DNA from: Leptofilum sp050292445
Lineage (GTDB): Bacteria; Chloroflexota; Anaerolineae; Promineifilales; Promineifilaceae
Length of the DNA: 14,098 nt
Direction of reading: 5' to 3'
NCBI GenBank assembly: GCA_050292445.1
Contig: JBNKLQ010000157.1
Span: forward strand, 1-14,098
Within the stretch, counting starts at the first letter, position 1; each line of letters opens with the position of its first letter. The notes under the pieces were generated by a model. It saw only the letters and a list, made by a program, of their open reading frames with translations. It was not told the DNA's origin and ran no database searches. Of the stretch, positions 1 through 7,025 are shown in pieces. A program made the translations under genes and the position numbers.

Positions 1-311
1 GCAGCTACGTCTTGGATATCGATCCAGGCAACGGCCGTTTGACCCTTGCGTGTGGTTAAAGTGAGACCATGCAGGTGGACAATCACCGTCTTGCCCGTTG
101 CCTGCCACAAATACCATCCCAATCCGACCATTAATACGACCCAAACGATAAGGGCTATGATTGTTTGCCCAAACATGATGAGCGTGACGGCAATGAGGCT
201 AATGAAAACAACCAGCAAGAACCCCATGAGGGCAGGAGTCGTCAAAACATGATAACTGTCTAGAGCTGGGCCAAGTGATGACCCAGTTGAAGGAGATTTG
301 TTGGTAGCCAT
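1..311 (-). CDS. small integral membrane protein, N-terminal part (3' end outside window)
   Basis: The minus strand is open from an ATG at 309-311 to the window edge, giving 103 residues (begins MATNKSPSTGSS) with no stop. A polar N-terminus of about 23 residues is followed by two adjacent hydrophobic segments (about 25-47 and 49-70). Then comes a soluble start (HLHGLTLTTRKG, followed by AWIDIQDV) whose rhythm of short strands, a 'TTRKG' turn and a 'W-x-D-I' strand recalls bacterial PH-like (YcxB/bPH) domains that follow paired membrane helices. That assignment is only a suggestion. An AAGGA-like sequence lies about 12 nt before the start, a weak ribosome site. It lies 63 bp downstream of the aldehyde dehydrogenase gene on the same strand, so it is probably the last known member of that operon. 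The plus-strand ORF over the same bases is its antisense shadow. One ACGGCCGT site (31-38) lies in frame as Thr-Ala-Val. Confidence 0.75.
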   Translation of the reverse strand, partial: MATNKSPSTGSSLGPALDSYHVLTTPALMGFLLVVFISLIAVTLIMFGQTIIALIVWVVLMVGLGWYLWQATGKTVIVHLHGLTLTTRKGQTAVAWIDIQDVA

Positions 312-374
312 ATGAGTTGATTTCCTTCTCTGTTCAGATCTTTTCGACTTATATTCTGCCGATTGCTTCGTTCC

Positions 375-2063
375 TTAGCTTTTCATCGCCGATACCAACA
401 AGCGGGTTAACGTCATAAACGAGGGTGATAACTGGAAATCTACAAATTTTTTGCCAAAATCGCGGATATTGCGTGATGTGGTTAGCACCGGATCCGGTTT
501 CTGGATGAAGGGGTAATAAACTACCGATTTTTGTGGATGGTCAAACATCAACACGTTATTAACCGTGCCAATCCCCGACTGGATATCGTAAATATCTTGT
601 CCGGGGTACGCGCCCCACGAGGTAACGGTGAGCATATAGGCCATGACACCCAAATGGTTGACGACCACGGAGCCATAACGCAGGTTGGCAATGGCGCGAT
701 TAACGGCCGTTTCGATTTTTGGGTCTTTCATAGACTTGGGATGAACCAGAATTGTTGCGACTAAGTTGCCCCACAGCGTCTCATTGGCAAACGCCACAGC
801 CTTCTCGATGAACGCTTCTGCACTTTCTGCCGCCAGCCCTGTTTCCGCCATCAGGCTGCCAAATCCTTCTTGCCTAAAGCAGATGTCTTCCTGGTGAGTC
901 TCATCTACATCCGGGATGAATGTCCAGGGAAGATGCCCGTCCGACGTTTCGCCAAGCTGCCAAGCGTCGGGATGTTCAGCCAAAAACTGCTTGTGAATAT
1001 CCATCGTTCCCGGATAGTAAGCTTGTCGCGTCTGGAGTTGCGATAGGTAATTTCCCAGCGACTCATTTAACTGTTGGCGCTGCTCCCACTGCTGCCAGTT
1101 GATAATCATGCGCGGCGTCAGGCAGGCACAGCCGGCGTTGGAGGAAAAAAAGGTTCCCACCTTGGCGACCTGTGCCTGAATATCCGAGCTCTTCCACGGC
1201 CCCGGCACAACGATGACCGGGGAAATATTGCCTAGCTCAGCGGTGATTGGCTTGGTTGTTTGTGGCGTCCGGGCGGCTTTTCGTTTCGCTCCTTCTTCCC
1301 CCGGTCCAAAAACGATTGCTTCAAACGTCCTGTCCGATCCAGTCATGTGAATTTCATCAACCAGCGGGTGCTGCACCAGAAACGCCCCCTCGGTTCCGCC
1401 ACCGTAGACCACGCGCATAAAGTTGCGCTTAATCAACCCGCGAAACCCTTCCTCGATTAACGGGCCAATGTAATCGTTGACCGGATTGGGTTTGAGAACC
1501 ACAACCTGCCCTTCGACAAAAAGCTTGTGCATAAAATCAGCCACAATCAAGGCGGCAAGATTTCCCGCACCCAGTACCAGCGCCACTTTTCCTTCTCTGT
1601 TTTTGGATTGGTAAAAAGAGGCTTGGGCAGGTTTCCCGTTTTCTAGCGAAGCGTTCGGCATCATCCAGATTTCGGCCCGGACGCCCAGCATGGAGAGCTT
1701 GTCGTACAAAGTTTGGGGGAAAACCTGAGCCACAACCTGGCCGTTTTCCCGCTGATGAACAGGGCCAGGAATGCGGGGATTCCCGGCTTGCTGGATGTCT
1801 AGCAGCGATTGACGAAACAAGCGCACGATGCGGTAGACCAGGGAAAACGTGACATTTTTTTCGCCCACGCCATACGCATTCGCTTGCAAATCCTGCGCTT
1901 CAATCCCGGCGCTGATCCAACGATCCGCTACAGATTGCACATCATGAATGATTTCATCCAAAATGTTGATGCGTTCCTGAATGTCCAGGTTTGCCCACAC
2001 ATCTTTATTTGCCTTCAAGGCTTCGACTGCTTCGTTCATTTCTGTTTGGGAGCTGGGTTTCAT
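375..2063 (-). CDS. aldehyde dehydrogenase superfamily protein (acyl-CoA reductase/ALDH-like)
   Basis: A 562-aa ALDH-superfamily enzyme, expected to oxidise an aldehyde with NAD(P)+ or reduce an acyl thioester; the substrate cannot be read from the sequence. Visible motifs: GAGN (165-168) in the dinucleotide-binding fold, KPNP (191-194), TGSD (241-244) matching the family FTGS turn, ELGN (276-279) with the general-base Glu276, and NAGCACLTP (from 309), where Cys312 is the probable nucleophile and Cys314 a second cysteine. The C-terminal 'IANLRYGSVVVN' stretch is also typical. It is longer than the usual 480-500 aa, with about 100 extra N-terminal residues. ELGN instead of ELGGK, and GCAC instead of GQxC, set it apart from classical ALDHs. 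The ATG at 2061-2063 has AAAGGA 9 nt upstream. The gene starts 25 bp after the SRPBCC gene, so the two are probably co-transcribed. Cytosolic: no signal peptide or membrane helix seen. Confidence 0.9.
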   Translation of the reverse strand: MKPSSQTEMNEAVEALKANKDVWANLDIQERINILDEIIHDVQSVADRWISAGIEAQDLQANAYGVGEKNVTFSLVYRIVRLFRQSLLDIQQAGNPRIPGPVHQRENGQVVAQVFPQTLYDKLSMLGVRAEIWMMPNASLENGKPAQASFYQSKNREGKVALVLGAGNLAALIVADFMHKLFVEGQVVVLKPNPVNDYIGPLIEEGFRGLIKRNFMRVVYGGGTEGAFLVQHPLVDEIHMTGSDRTFEAIVFGPGEEGAKRKAARTPQTTKPITAELGNISPVIVVPGPWKSSDIQAQVAKVGTFFSSNAGCACLTPRMIINWQQWEQRQQLNESLGNYLSQLQTRQAYYPGTMDIHKQFLAEHPDAWQLGETSDGHLPWTFIPDVDETHQEDICFRQEGFGSLMAETGLAAESAEAFIEKAVAFANETLWGNLVATILVHPKSMKDPKIETAVNRAIANLRYGSVVVNHLGVMAYMLTVTSWGAYPGQDIYDIQSGIGTVNNVLMFDHPQKSVVYYPFIQKPDPVLTTSRNIRDFGKKFVDFQLSPSFMTLTRLLVSAMKS

Positions 2064-2088
2064 ATGAATATGTCCTTTCTGTGACTGC

Positions 2089-2523
2089 TTATCCTTCTAC
2101 CAGCGCTTTCAATTTTTCCAAGCTTTGCCCGATGCTGATTTCGTTGGCTTGTTGGCTGATAAGCTGGCCCATTTCCTGCCCTTCGGCGCTGTCGGCCAAA
2201 GTGTAGTCGAGGATGTAGGAAACGGCCGTTCCCCCATCCACCGCCTCGTACTGCCACGTCGTCGTGCCTTTCATCAATCCATCCATATCGACAACGAGTT
2301 TTTCGTGCTCGACGTATTCCAGACAGGTAAACGACAGCCGAAAAGCCATCCCCGGTGCTTTCATGTCGAAATGACCGACGCTGCCGACAGCGGGCCAGTC
2401 GCCTACAACTTCCATGCGCTCCAAGCCGGTAAACCATTCGGGGAACCGCTGGGCATTTTCGGTAACGGCCGTTACCGCTTCCGGCACCGCTTCAATGAAA
2501 ATATCTCGTTTGATAGTTGGCAT
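2089..2523 (-). CDS. SRPBCC (START/polyketide cyclase-like) family protein
   Basis: A 144-aa single-domain protein matching the SRPBCC helix-grip fold. The N-terminal strand (IKRDIFIEAVPEAV) leads into the 'RFPEWFTGLERMEVVGDW' region. Strands carrying 'VGHFDMKAPGMAFRLSF' and 'GTTTWQYEAVDGGTAVSYILDY' follow, and a long C-terminal helix (from about 117, 'EISIGQSLEKLKALVEG') closes the hydrophobic pocket. Such proteins bind or cyclise hydrophobic ligands, carry lipids or act as accessory proteins; the ligand is unknown. The start is well supported by AAGGAG 7 nt before the ATG at 2521-2523. It lies between an ABM-domain gene (71 bp upstream) and the ALDH gene (25 bp downstream) on the same strand. 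An overlapping minus-strand ORF (2060-2437) is a frame-shifted shadow. The gene contains two ACGGCCGT sites, both read as Thr-Ala-Val; one sits at the centre of an 18-bp perfect palindrome (2460-2477). Confidence 0.88.
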   Translation of the reverse strand: MPTIKRDIFIEAVPEAVTAVTENAQRFPEWFTGLERMEVVGDWPAVGSVGHFDMKAPGMAFRLSFTCLEYVEHEKLVVDMDGLMKGTTTWQYEAVDGGTAVSYILDYTLADSAEGQEMGQLISQQANEISIGQSLEKLKALVEG

Positions 2524-2549
2524 TTACCACTCTCCTTGAGGTGTTGGGT

Positions 2550-2582
2550 GAAGTTATTCAATCCCGCGAATTGAGTAACTTC
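2550..2582. repeat. intercistronic inverted repeat (13-bp arms)
   Basis: GAAGTTATTCAAT (2550-2562) and ATTGAGTAACTTC (2570-2582) are inverted repeats with one mismatch around a 7-nt loop. In plus-strand RNA the mismatch is a G-U wobble; in minus-strand RNA, the transcribed one here, it is an A-C mismatch. It lies in the 71-bp gap between the ABM and SRPBCC genes. No U-tract follows in the minus direction, so it is not a standard terminator. It could be an mRNA processing or stability hairpin, or a protein-binding site. Confidence 0.5.
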
Positions 2583-2594
2583 GCACGATATTTC

Positions 2595-2888
2595 CTATGC
2601 CTGTACGACCAATTCAAAATGCTCGTTGGCCGGTGCGCCTGCTAATAATGGGGCAATTTTCGCCATCTGCGCCTGGTGATAGCCACTGGCCTCGCCCGCC
2701 AGCATGTCTGCTTCCGTTTCCCAGTGCGAGAGAGAGATGAACTTGCTTTCTGATTCATTCACCAGCAGAGTGGTGCTAATGAAGCCCGGCTGCTCCTTCA
2801 TCGCAGGGACAATAGAATCCTCAAAAATGGCGACGCCTTCAGCGACAGTGCCTGGCTTTACGGAGCCTGAAATCATTCGTACATACAT
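2595..2888 (-). CDS. ABM-domain (antibiotic biosynthesis monooxygenase-like) protein
   Basis: A 97-aa protein with the dimeric alpha/beta-barrel (ABM) pattern. A first strand (MYVRMISGSVKPG) is followed by a helix (VAEGVAIFEDSIVPAMKEQPGF). Next come a strand pair (STTLLVNESESKFISLSHWETEADM), in which the 'SHWETEADM' turn is typical, and a C-terminal helix and strand. Members include cofactor-independent monooxygenases, heme-degrading enzymes and proteins of unknown role, so the reaction is open. The start is supported by AAGGAG 8 nt upstream of the ATG at 2886-2888. It is the first gene of the leftward operon, and a TATAAC -10 candidate (2910-2915) places the transcript start about 15 nt before the ATG. 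An inverted repeat (2920-2978) abuts this promoter. Confidence 0.85.
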   Translation of the reverse strand: MYVRMISGSVKPGTVAEGVAIFEDSIVPAMKEQPGFISTTLLVNESESKFISLSHWETEADMLAGEASGYHQAQMAKIAPLLAGAPANEHFELVVQA

Positions 2889-2909
2889 AAGACTTTCTCC
2901 TTACTGTTT

Positions 2910-2915
2910 GTTATA
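2910..2915 (-). promoter_or_regulatory. candidate -10 element of the ABM-SRPBCC-ALDH operon
   Basis: On the minus strand TATAAC (5 of 6 matches to TATAAT) lies about 21 nt upstream of the ABM start codon. A poor -35 (TTCGCC, 3 of 6) lies 16 nt further upstream, inside the inverted repeat at 2920-2978. The leader would be about 15 nt and would just hold the AAGGAG site. Weak -35 elements often mark activator-dependent promoters; that is an inference here. Confidence 0.4.
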
Positions 2916-2919
2916 GAAG

Positions 2920-2978
2920 TGCCAGGCACGGGGCGAATGGCCTTGATTTACCCAAAATATTGCGCCCCGTGCCTGGCA
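2920..2978. repeat. long inverted repeat in the divergent control region
   Basis: TGCCAGGCACGGGGCG (2920-2935) is perfectly repeated in inverse as CGCCCCGTGCCTGGCA (2963-2978), with 27 nt between. Each arm carries GTGCC[A/T]GGCA, itself nearly palindromic, so the transcript could fold as a branched hairpin. No T-tract follows in either direction, so it is unlikely to be an intrinsic terminator. It lies between divergent genes and covers the -35 region of the leftward promoter. It could be an operator or a REP/MITE-like mobile repeat. Confidence 0.75.
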
Positions 2979-3067
2979 GTTGGAATAGAAACGCTGGCGG
3001 TACCCTACAAAATCCACCGTTATGAAATCGTTAGCGGCCGTTTTTAGCCGGATTTTGCCCCGTTTGT

Positions 3068-3073
3068 TACAAT
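3068..3073 (+). promoter_or_regulatory. candidate -10 element of the SARP-NACHT gene
   Basis: TACAAT (5 of 6 matches to TATAAT) lies 36 nt before the ATG at 3110. The best -35, TTAGCC (3 of 6), is 18 nt upstream. Transcription would start near 3080. No Shine-Dalgarno sequence is visible in the short A/C-rich leader. Confidence 0.35.
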
Positions 3074-3109
3074 GCTTTACTCGATTAACGGCTTCACACA
3101 AAACAACCC

Positions 3110-5896
3110 ATGACTGAAATGTTGACCATTACCCTGCTGGGATCGCCGACGGTGGCTTTGAACGGCCGTTCCCTCCATTTCGGCTCTGTCAAAGCAATTG
3201 CCCTGCTGGCTTACCTGGCCACCTCTGGCATGTTGCACGATCGCAGCGAGCTGGCCGCGCTGCTTTGGCCAGAATCGGACAGCAAGCGGGCGCGAGGGGC
3301 ACTGCGATACACCCTCTCCCTGCTCAAAAAAGAGCTAGGCGATGGCTTGCTGTTCATCAACCGGCGGCAAATTGGCCTGAACTCCCAGGCCGATTGGACA
3401 GCAGATGTTGTTACGATGCGCCGCTTGTTGGCACCCGCATTGGGGCCAGAAAGCGGGGTGGCAATTGGCAACTTAGAGGAGGTTGAAAAAGGGGTTGCCC
3501 TGTATCAGGCCAACTTTTTACAAGGCTTCACTTTGCGCGACAGCGCTGGTTTTAACGAGTGGGCATTTATTCAAGCAGAGACGTTGCAACGCGATTTGGC
3601 GACGGCATTGAAACGCGTGGCTGCCCATTATCAACAACAGCAGCAGTGGGATACGGCCGTTTCCTACGCGCACAGCTGGCTCAACCTGAACCCGCTGCAT
3701 GAACCCGCGCATGGCCAACTGATGCAGCTATATGCCGAATTGGGGGACTGGACGGCCGTACACAACCAATATCAAGCCTTAACCGATCTGCTGGAAAAGG
3801 AGCTGAGTGTGCCCCCCCAGCCAGAAACGGCCGCACTCTACCAGCAATTGTGCCAACGACGGGAAACGGCCGTTGCTGCTCCCCCCTCACTCGCTAGCCT
3901 TTCGCCAGGCCAGCGCAGTCGCCGCGTTCTCATCGAAAAGGTGCGTCGTTTTTGGGTCAATGGCCTGCTCACTCCCCTGCGCGACAAGAAAACCTTCATC
4001 AACCTCAAACTGCAATTCGCCAACGAGGCAATTGAGCATCCGTGGGGTGATGTGTTGGACGCGCAGCAAAATCCAGAAGCGGCCAACATCTACCATGCCT
4101 TCCGTAATGCTGACCGCTCCCTGCTGATTTTAGGTGCACCCGGCGCTGGCAAAACAATCAGTTTGGTCGAATTGGCCAGTTATTTGCTGGCGATGGCTGG
4201 CGAAGATGAGAATCAGCCCGTCCCCGTCATCCTTAATTTGAGTGGGTGGATGGAAAGTCAGTCAGGCATTGGCGATTGGGCCGTTGAAGAGATGGTTGCC
4301 AAATACCAGATTCCGCGCCGTATCGGGCGCAGGTGGCTGGCTGATGATCGGTTGTTGTTTTTAATGGATGGCTTGGATGAGATGCCTGCCGATGATCGCG
4401 CCGATTGCATCGCTGCCCTGAACGTCTATCGGCAGAAATATGGTTTGGCTGATGTGGCCATTTGCTGTCGTCAGGAAGCGTATGAAACGGCCGTTCGCCA
4501 ACAAGATGCTCGTTTGCAGTTGAATGGGGCGGTGTTGGTACGGCCATTAACCACCGCCCAAATCCGCCAACACGCCCCGCCAGCCCTCATCTCAACCATT
4601 TTTAACGATGAGACATTGCTGGAAATTGCTCAATCTCCCCTGAATTTGAACATGATCCGAACTGCTTTCAACGGTGGCAACGGCACACGCCAAGAAGGGG
4701 CACCTCTCACCTACAACAATTTGTTTGACCAATACGTGCAGCGCATGTTCCAACGGCAAGAAGCAAAAGGGAACGGCACGTATGATCGTGCAGAAGTTGC
4801 CACAAAATTAACATGGCTGGCACAGCAGATGCAGAAGCACAATCAATCTATTTTTTTGATTGAACAATTACAACCAAGTTGGCTGGGAAACGGCCGTTTC
4901 CAATGGCTCTATCTCTTTGTTACCCGTGCCCTCATGTCCGCTTTTTTGGGTGCGCCAATTATGTGGAGCTTCATCCAACTCATCAGAATTAATCCGCCGT
5001 ATATCGAAGTGCATTTTCTAACTTGGTTGGCGGGCGGGTTTGGGGTAACGGCCGTTCCCTGGAACAGTTTATTTGCCCTCTTCATCTTCAATCTGTTTAT
5101 TGGCAGCGTCATAGCCACCTTAGACAGCCTCTTTTTCAACTGGCGACGGCGGCGCGGCGATGGTGCCAAAATTGACCGGCGGCTGGGTGGCCTGCATTTA
5201 CTCATCGTCGGCGGCACGGCGGGGGTGCTGACAACGCTCCTTATCGCCCAAACCGATGCCTGGGCTTTGGCCCTGTTCTTGGGAGGCATAGAGATATTGG
5301 GCAGTGCGCTGGCTCTGGGTTATGTTAACTATGGGCAAAGTTTCCGCACGGAGGTTCGGGCACGGGGTGCGTTGCAATGGTCGTGGCCCAATGCCGGGAT
5401 ATGGGGAGGCATCGGCGCACTATTTTCGCTGATTTGGTCTGGCATCATCTGGCTGAATGACCCAACGGCCGTTGCCTGGCAGCTCAATTTAGTAAGCAAT
5501 AGCTTGATGTTCTTTTTGCTGGGCGGCGTTAGCGGCAAACGGCCCGAAAGGCAAAACCGTCCAAATGAGGGGGTGCGAATCGCTGCTAAAAATGGGGCGT
5601 TGGCTTTTGTTTTGGTAGCGGTGCCGATTGTTTTATTAACGGCCGTTACCGTCAACACCCTTTCCGGGATTTACACCGGCCTCATGATTGGTCTGTCTGC
5701 CGCAACCGCGCATGGCTTCAACGATCTCATCAAGCATCTGGCTATTCGGTTCTTATTGTGGCGTGAGAAAGAGGTGCCTCTAAACTATGCTCAACTGCTC
5801 GATGATGCGGCTGATGCTGTTTTGCTGCAAAAAGTGGGGGGCGGCTATACGTTTCGTCATCGCTTGCTGCAAGATTATTTTGCTTCGGAAGGGTGA
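3110..5896 (+). CDS. SARP/BTAD regulator fused to NACHT NTPase and a polytopic membrane region
   Basis: A 928-aa multidomain protein. Residues about 1-95 form a SARP-type winged helix (TITLLGSPTVALNGRSLHFG, then KAIALLAYLA and ALLWPESDSKRARGALRYTL). Residues about 96-248 form the helical BTAD repeat (FLQGF, EWAFIQAETLQRDL, LNPLHEPAHGQLMQLYAELG). A NACHT/STAND NTPase follows: Walker A GAPGAGKT (342-349), Walker B LLFLMDGLDE (415-424) and the 'SPLNLNMI' motif (509-516). From about 600 to 868 there are eight or nine hydrophobic segments, with an Arg-rich loop near 679-691 (RRRRGDGAKIDRR). The protein ends with a soluble motif (VGGGYTFRHRLLQDYF, from 909) like the end of actinobacterial NACHT membrane proteins. 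It is probably a signal-sensing, nucleotide-switched regulator held at the membrane; its target genes are unknown, though the divergent ABM operon is an obvious candidate. No Shine-Dalgarno precedes the ATG (M4 is an alternative start). Nine ACGGCCGT sites lie within it. Confidence 0.9.
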   Translation: MTEMLTITLLGSPTVALNGRSLHFGSVKAIALLAYLATSGMLHDRSELAALLWPESDSKRARGALRYTLSLLKKELGDGLLFINRRQIGLNSQADWTADVVTMRRLLAPALGPESGVAIGNLEEVEKGVALYQANFLQGFTLRDSAGFNEWAFIQAETLQRDLATALKRVAAHYQQQQQWDTAVSYAHSWLNLNPLHEPAHGQLMQLYAELGDWTAVHNQYQALTDLLEKELSVPPQPETAALYQQLCQRRETAVAAPPSLASLSPGQRSRRVLIEKVRRFWVNGLLTPLRDKKTFINLKLQFANEAIEHPWGDVLDAQQNPEAANIYHAFRNADRSLLILGAPGAGKTISLVELASYLLAMAGEDENQPVPVILNLSGWMESQSGIGDWAVEEMVAKYQIPRRIGRRWLADDRLLFLMDGLDEMPADDRADCIAALNVYRQKYGLADVAICCRQEAYETAVRQQDARLQLNGAVLVRPLTTAQIRQHAPPALISTIFNDETLLEIAQSPLNLNMIRTAFNGGNGTRQEGAPLTYNNLFDQYVQRMFQRQEAKGNGTYDRAEVATKLTWLAQQMQKHNQSIFLIEQLQPSWLGNGRFQWLYLFVTRALMSAFLGAPIMWSFIQLIRINPPYIEVHFLTWLAGGFGVTAVPWNSLFALFIFNLFIGSVIATLDSLFFNWRRRRGDGAKIDRRLGGLHLLIVGGTAGVLTTLLIAQTDAWALALFLGGIEILGSALALGYVNYGQSFRTEVRARGALQWSWPNAGIWGGIGALFSLIWSGIIWLNDPTAVAWQLNLVSNSLMFFLLGGVSGKRPERQNRPNEGVRIAAKNGALAFVLVAVPIVLLTAVTVNTLSGIYTGLMIGLSAATAHGFNDLIKHLAIRFLLWREKEVPLNYAQLLDDAADAVLLQKVGGGYTFRHRLLQDYFASEG

Positions 5897-5954
5897 GGTA
5901 CCAGAGTTTCATCTCAAATTGGGGGCAAACGGCCGTTTCAAATAAATCACTTTC

Positions 5955-7025
5955 TTACTGGTAAATAATCAGCGCTGGCTGGGGCGCTAAATTCATCACT
6001 TCGGCAGGTGACAGAATGGGGTAGTCGCCGTCGGTGGGGAACAGCTTGAAGCCGCCAAACTCAAAGGCAGGTTCGCTGGCGTAAGTGGTGTAGTTACTGA
6101 TTTTGACATTTGCCGGACCCACGCCGTCTCCATCAATGACAAGCTCCACAAGGGGATAATCTTCAATAAACGCCTTGTCCGGCAGCATGGAGGGGCGGAA
6201 CTGGTGCAGAATCAGCACCCGGTTCAGGCCAATCTCCGCCCCGATGTCGTTCAGCCGAGCCTGAATCTCGTTGATTTGCGCGGCGTACAGCTGGCCAATA
6301 TTGGCACCGGGCACCTGCCAGGCATTCATCACAAATTCTGGGTCTATGGCTAGATGAATGTGTGGTTCGTATAGCAAATGTTCTAGACGCTCGAATTCAG
6401 TCAGTAGATTGGCGCGTCCTGGCTGGATGTCAAGGATAACGGCCGTTTCCAATGCTTCTGCCGCTGCCACCCATTCTTCAATCATCTCCAGATTAACATG
6501 ATGGCTGTATTCAGGGGGGGTGGGGTTGGCCACTGTGGTGACAAGATGAAAAGCAGGCAAGATGGGGCGGTCCGAGAATGGTTCATAAGTTGCCAATGTG
6601 GATAAAAGCTGTCGGTGCATTTCTTCGCGTGGCCAGTCCCCCACGAGGCCCAGGCTAGGGCCAGTGGGGCTGCCATAGAAAGCCACCAGCCGAAATTGGG
6701 TCAGGTACCCTTGTGGCTGGGCAGCGTTAAGCGTAAGTTGGTAGCTGGGCGGGACTGTTTCGGTTGGGGTTGGCGTGTGGGTTGGTGTGTTGGTGGGGGG
6801 AACGGCCGTATTAGTGGCAGTGGGTTTGGTCGTAGCAATGGCTCGTTGTGGGGAAGGCGGATTTGACAGAATCGCCAGTGTGGGGACTAAGGTCGGGAGC
6901 GGGTCCGTGGCTAGAATTAATGGTGGAGTAAGTTGGCAGGCTGAGAGGGAAACGGCCGTTCCGATCAGCAAAAGCAAAGTTGCTGGCCATTTGGCCCAGG
7001 CACCAAGCGGGCACCTGGCCGTCAT
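5955..7025 (-). CDS. secreted lipoprotein with Thr/Pro linker and uncharacterised barrel-like domain
   Basis: From the ATG at 7023-7025 the product is 356 aa; a TTG one codon upstream is possible but less likely. A basic N-terminus and a hydrophobic stretch lead to the lipobox LSAC with Cys30, so it should be a lipid-anchored surface protein. A Thr/Pro-rich spacer (about 45-92) is followed by a globular domain of about 260 residues. That domain alternates strands and helices and carries the motifs AFYGSP (116-121), LDIQPGR (198-204), AIDPEF (226-231), LHQF (273-276) and IDGDG (297-301). Acidic residues at strand ends suggest a TIM-barrel-like, possibly carbohydrate-active domain, but I cannot name the family. 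The stop of the MBL-fold gene overlaps this ATG (TGATG), so translation is probably coupled. It converges with the SARP-NACHT gene across 58 bp that contain only an ACGGCCGT site and no clear terminator. Confidence 0.85.
   Translation of the reverse strand: MTARCPLGAWAKWPATLLLLIGTAVSLSACQLTPPLILATDPLPTLVPTLAILSNPPSPQRAIATTKPTATNTAVPPTNTPTHTPTPTETVPPSYQLTLNAAQPQGYLTQFRLVAFYGSPTGPSLGLVGDWPREEMHRQLLSTLATYEPFSDRPILPAFHLVTTVANPTPPEYSHHVNLEMIEEWVAAAEALETAVILDIQPGRANLLTEFERLEHLLYEPHIHLAIDPEFVMNAWQVPGANIGQLYAAQINEIQARLNDIGAEIGLNRVLILHQFRPSMLPDKAFIEDYPLVELVIDGDGVGPANVKISNYTTYASEPAFEFGGFKLFPTDGDYPILSPAEVMNLAPQPALIIYQ

Noticed and set aside
2060..2437. 125-aa minus-strand ORF
   Set aside because: It overlaps the SRPBCC gene in another frame, has Arg-rich low-complexity content and no ribosome site.
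4909..5658. 126- and 109-aa minus-strand ORFs
   Set aside because: Shadows of the hydrophobic membrane region of the NACHT protein.
5897..5954. palindrome AAACGGCCGTTT as terminator between convergent genes
   Set aside because: No T-tract follows in either direction, and it is one of the 31 dispersed copies, so it needs no terminator explanation.
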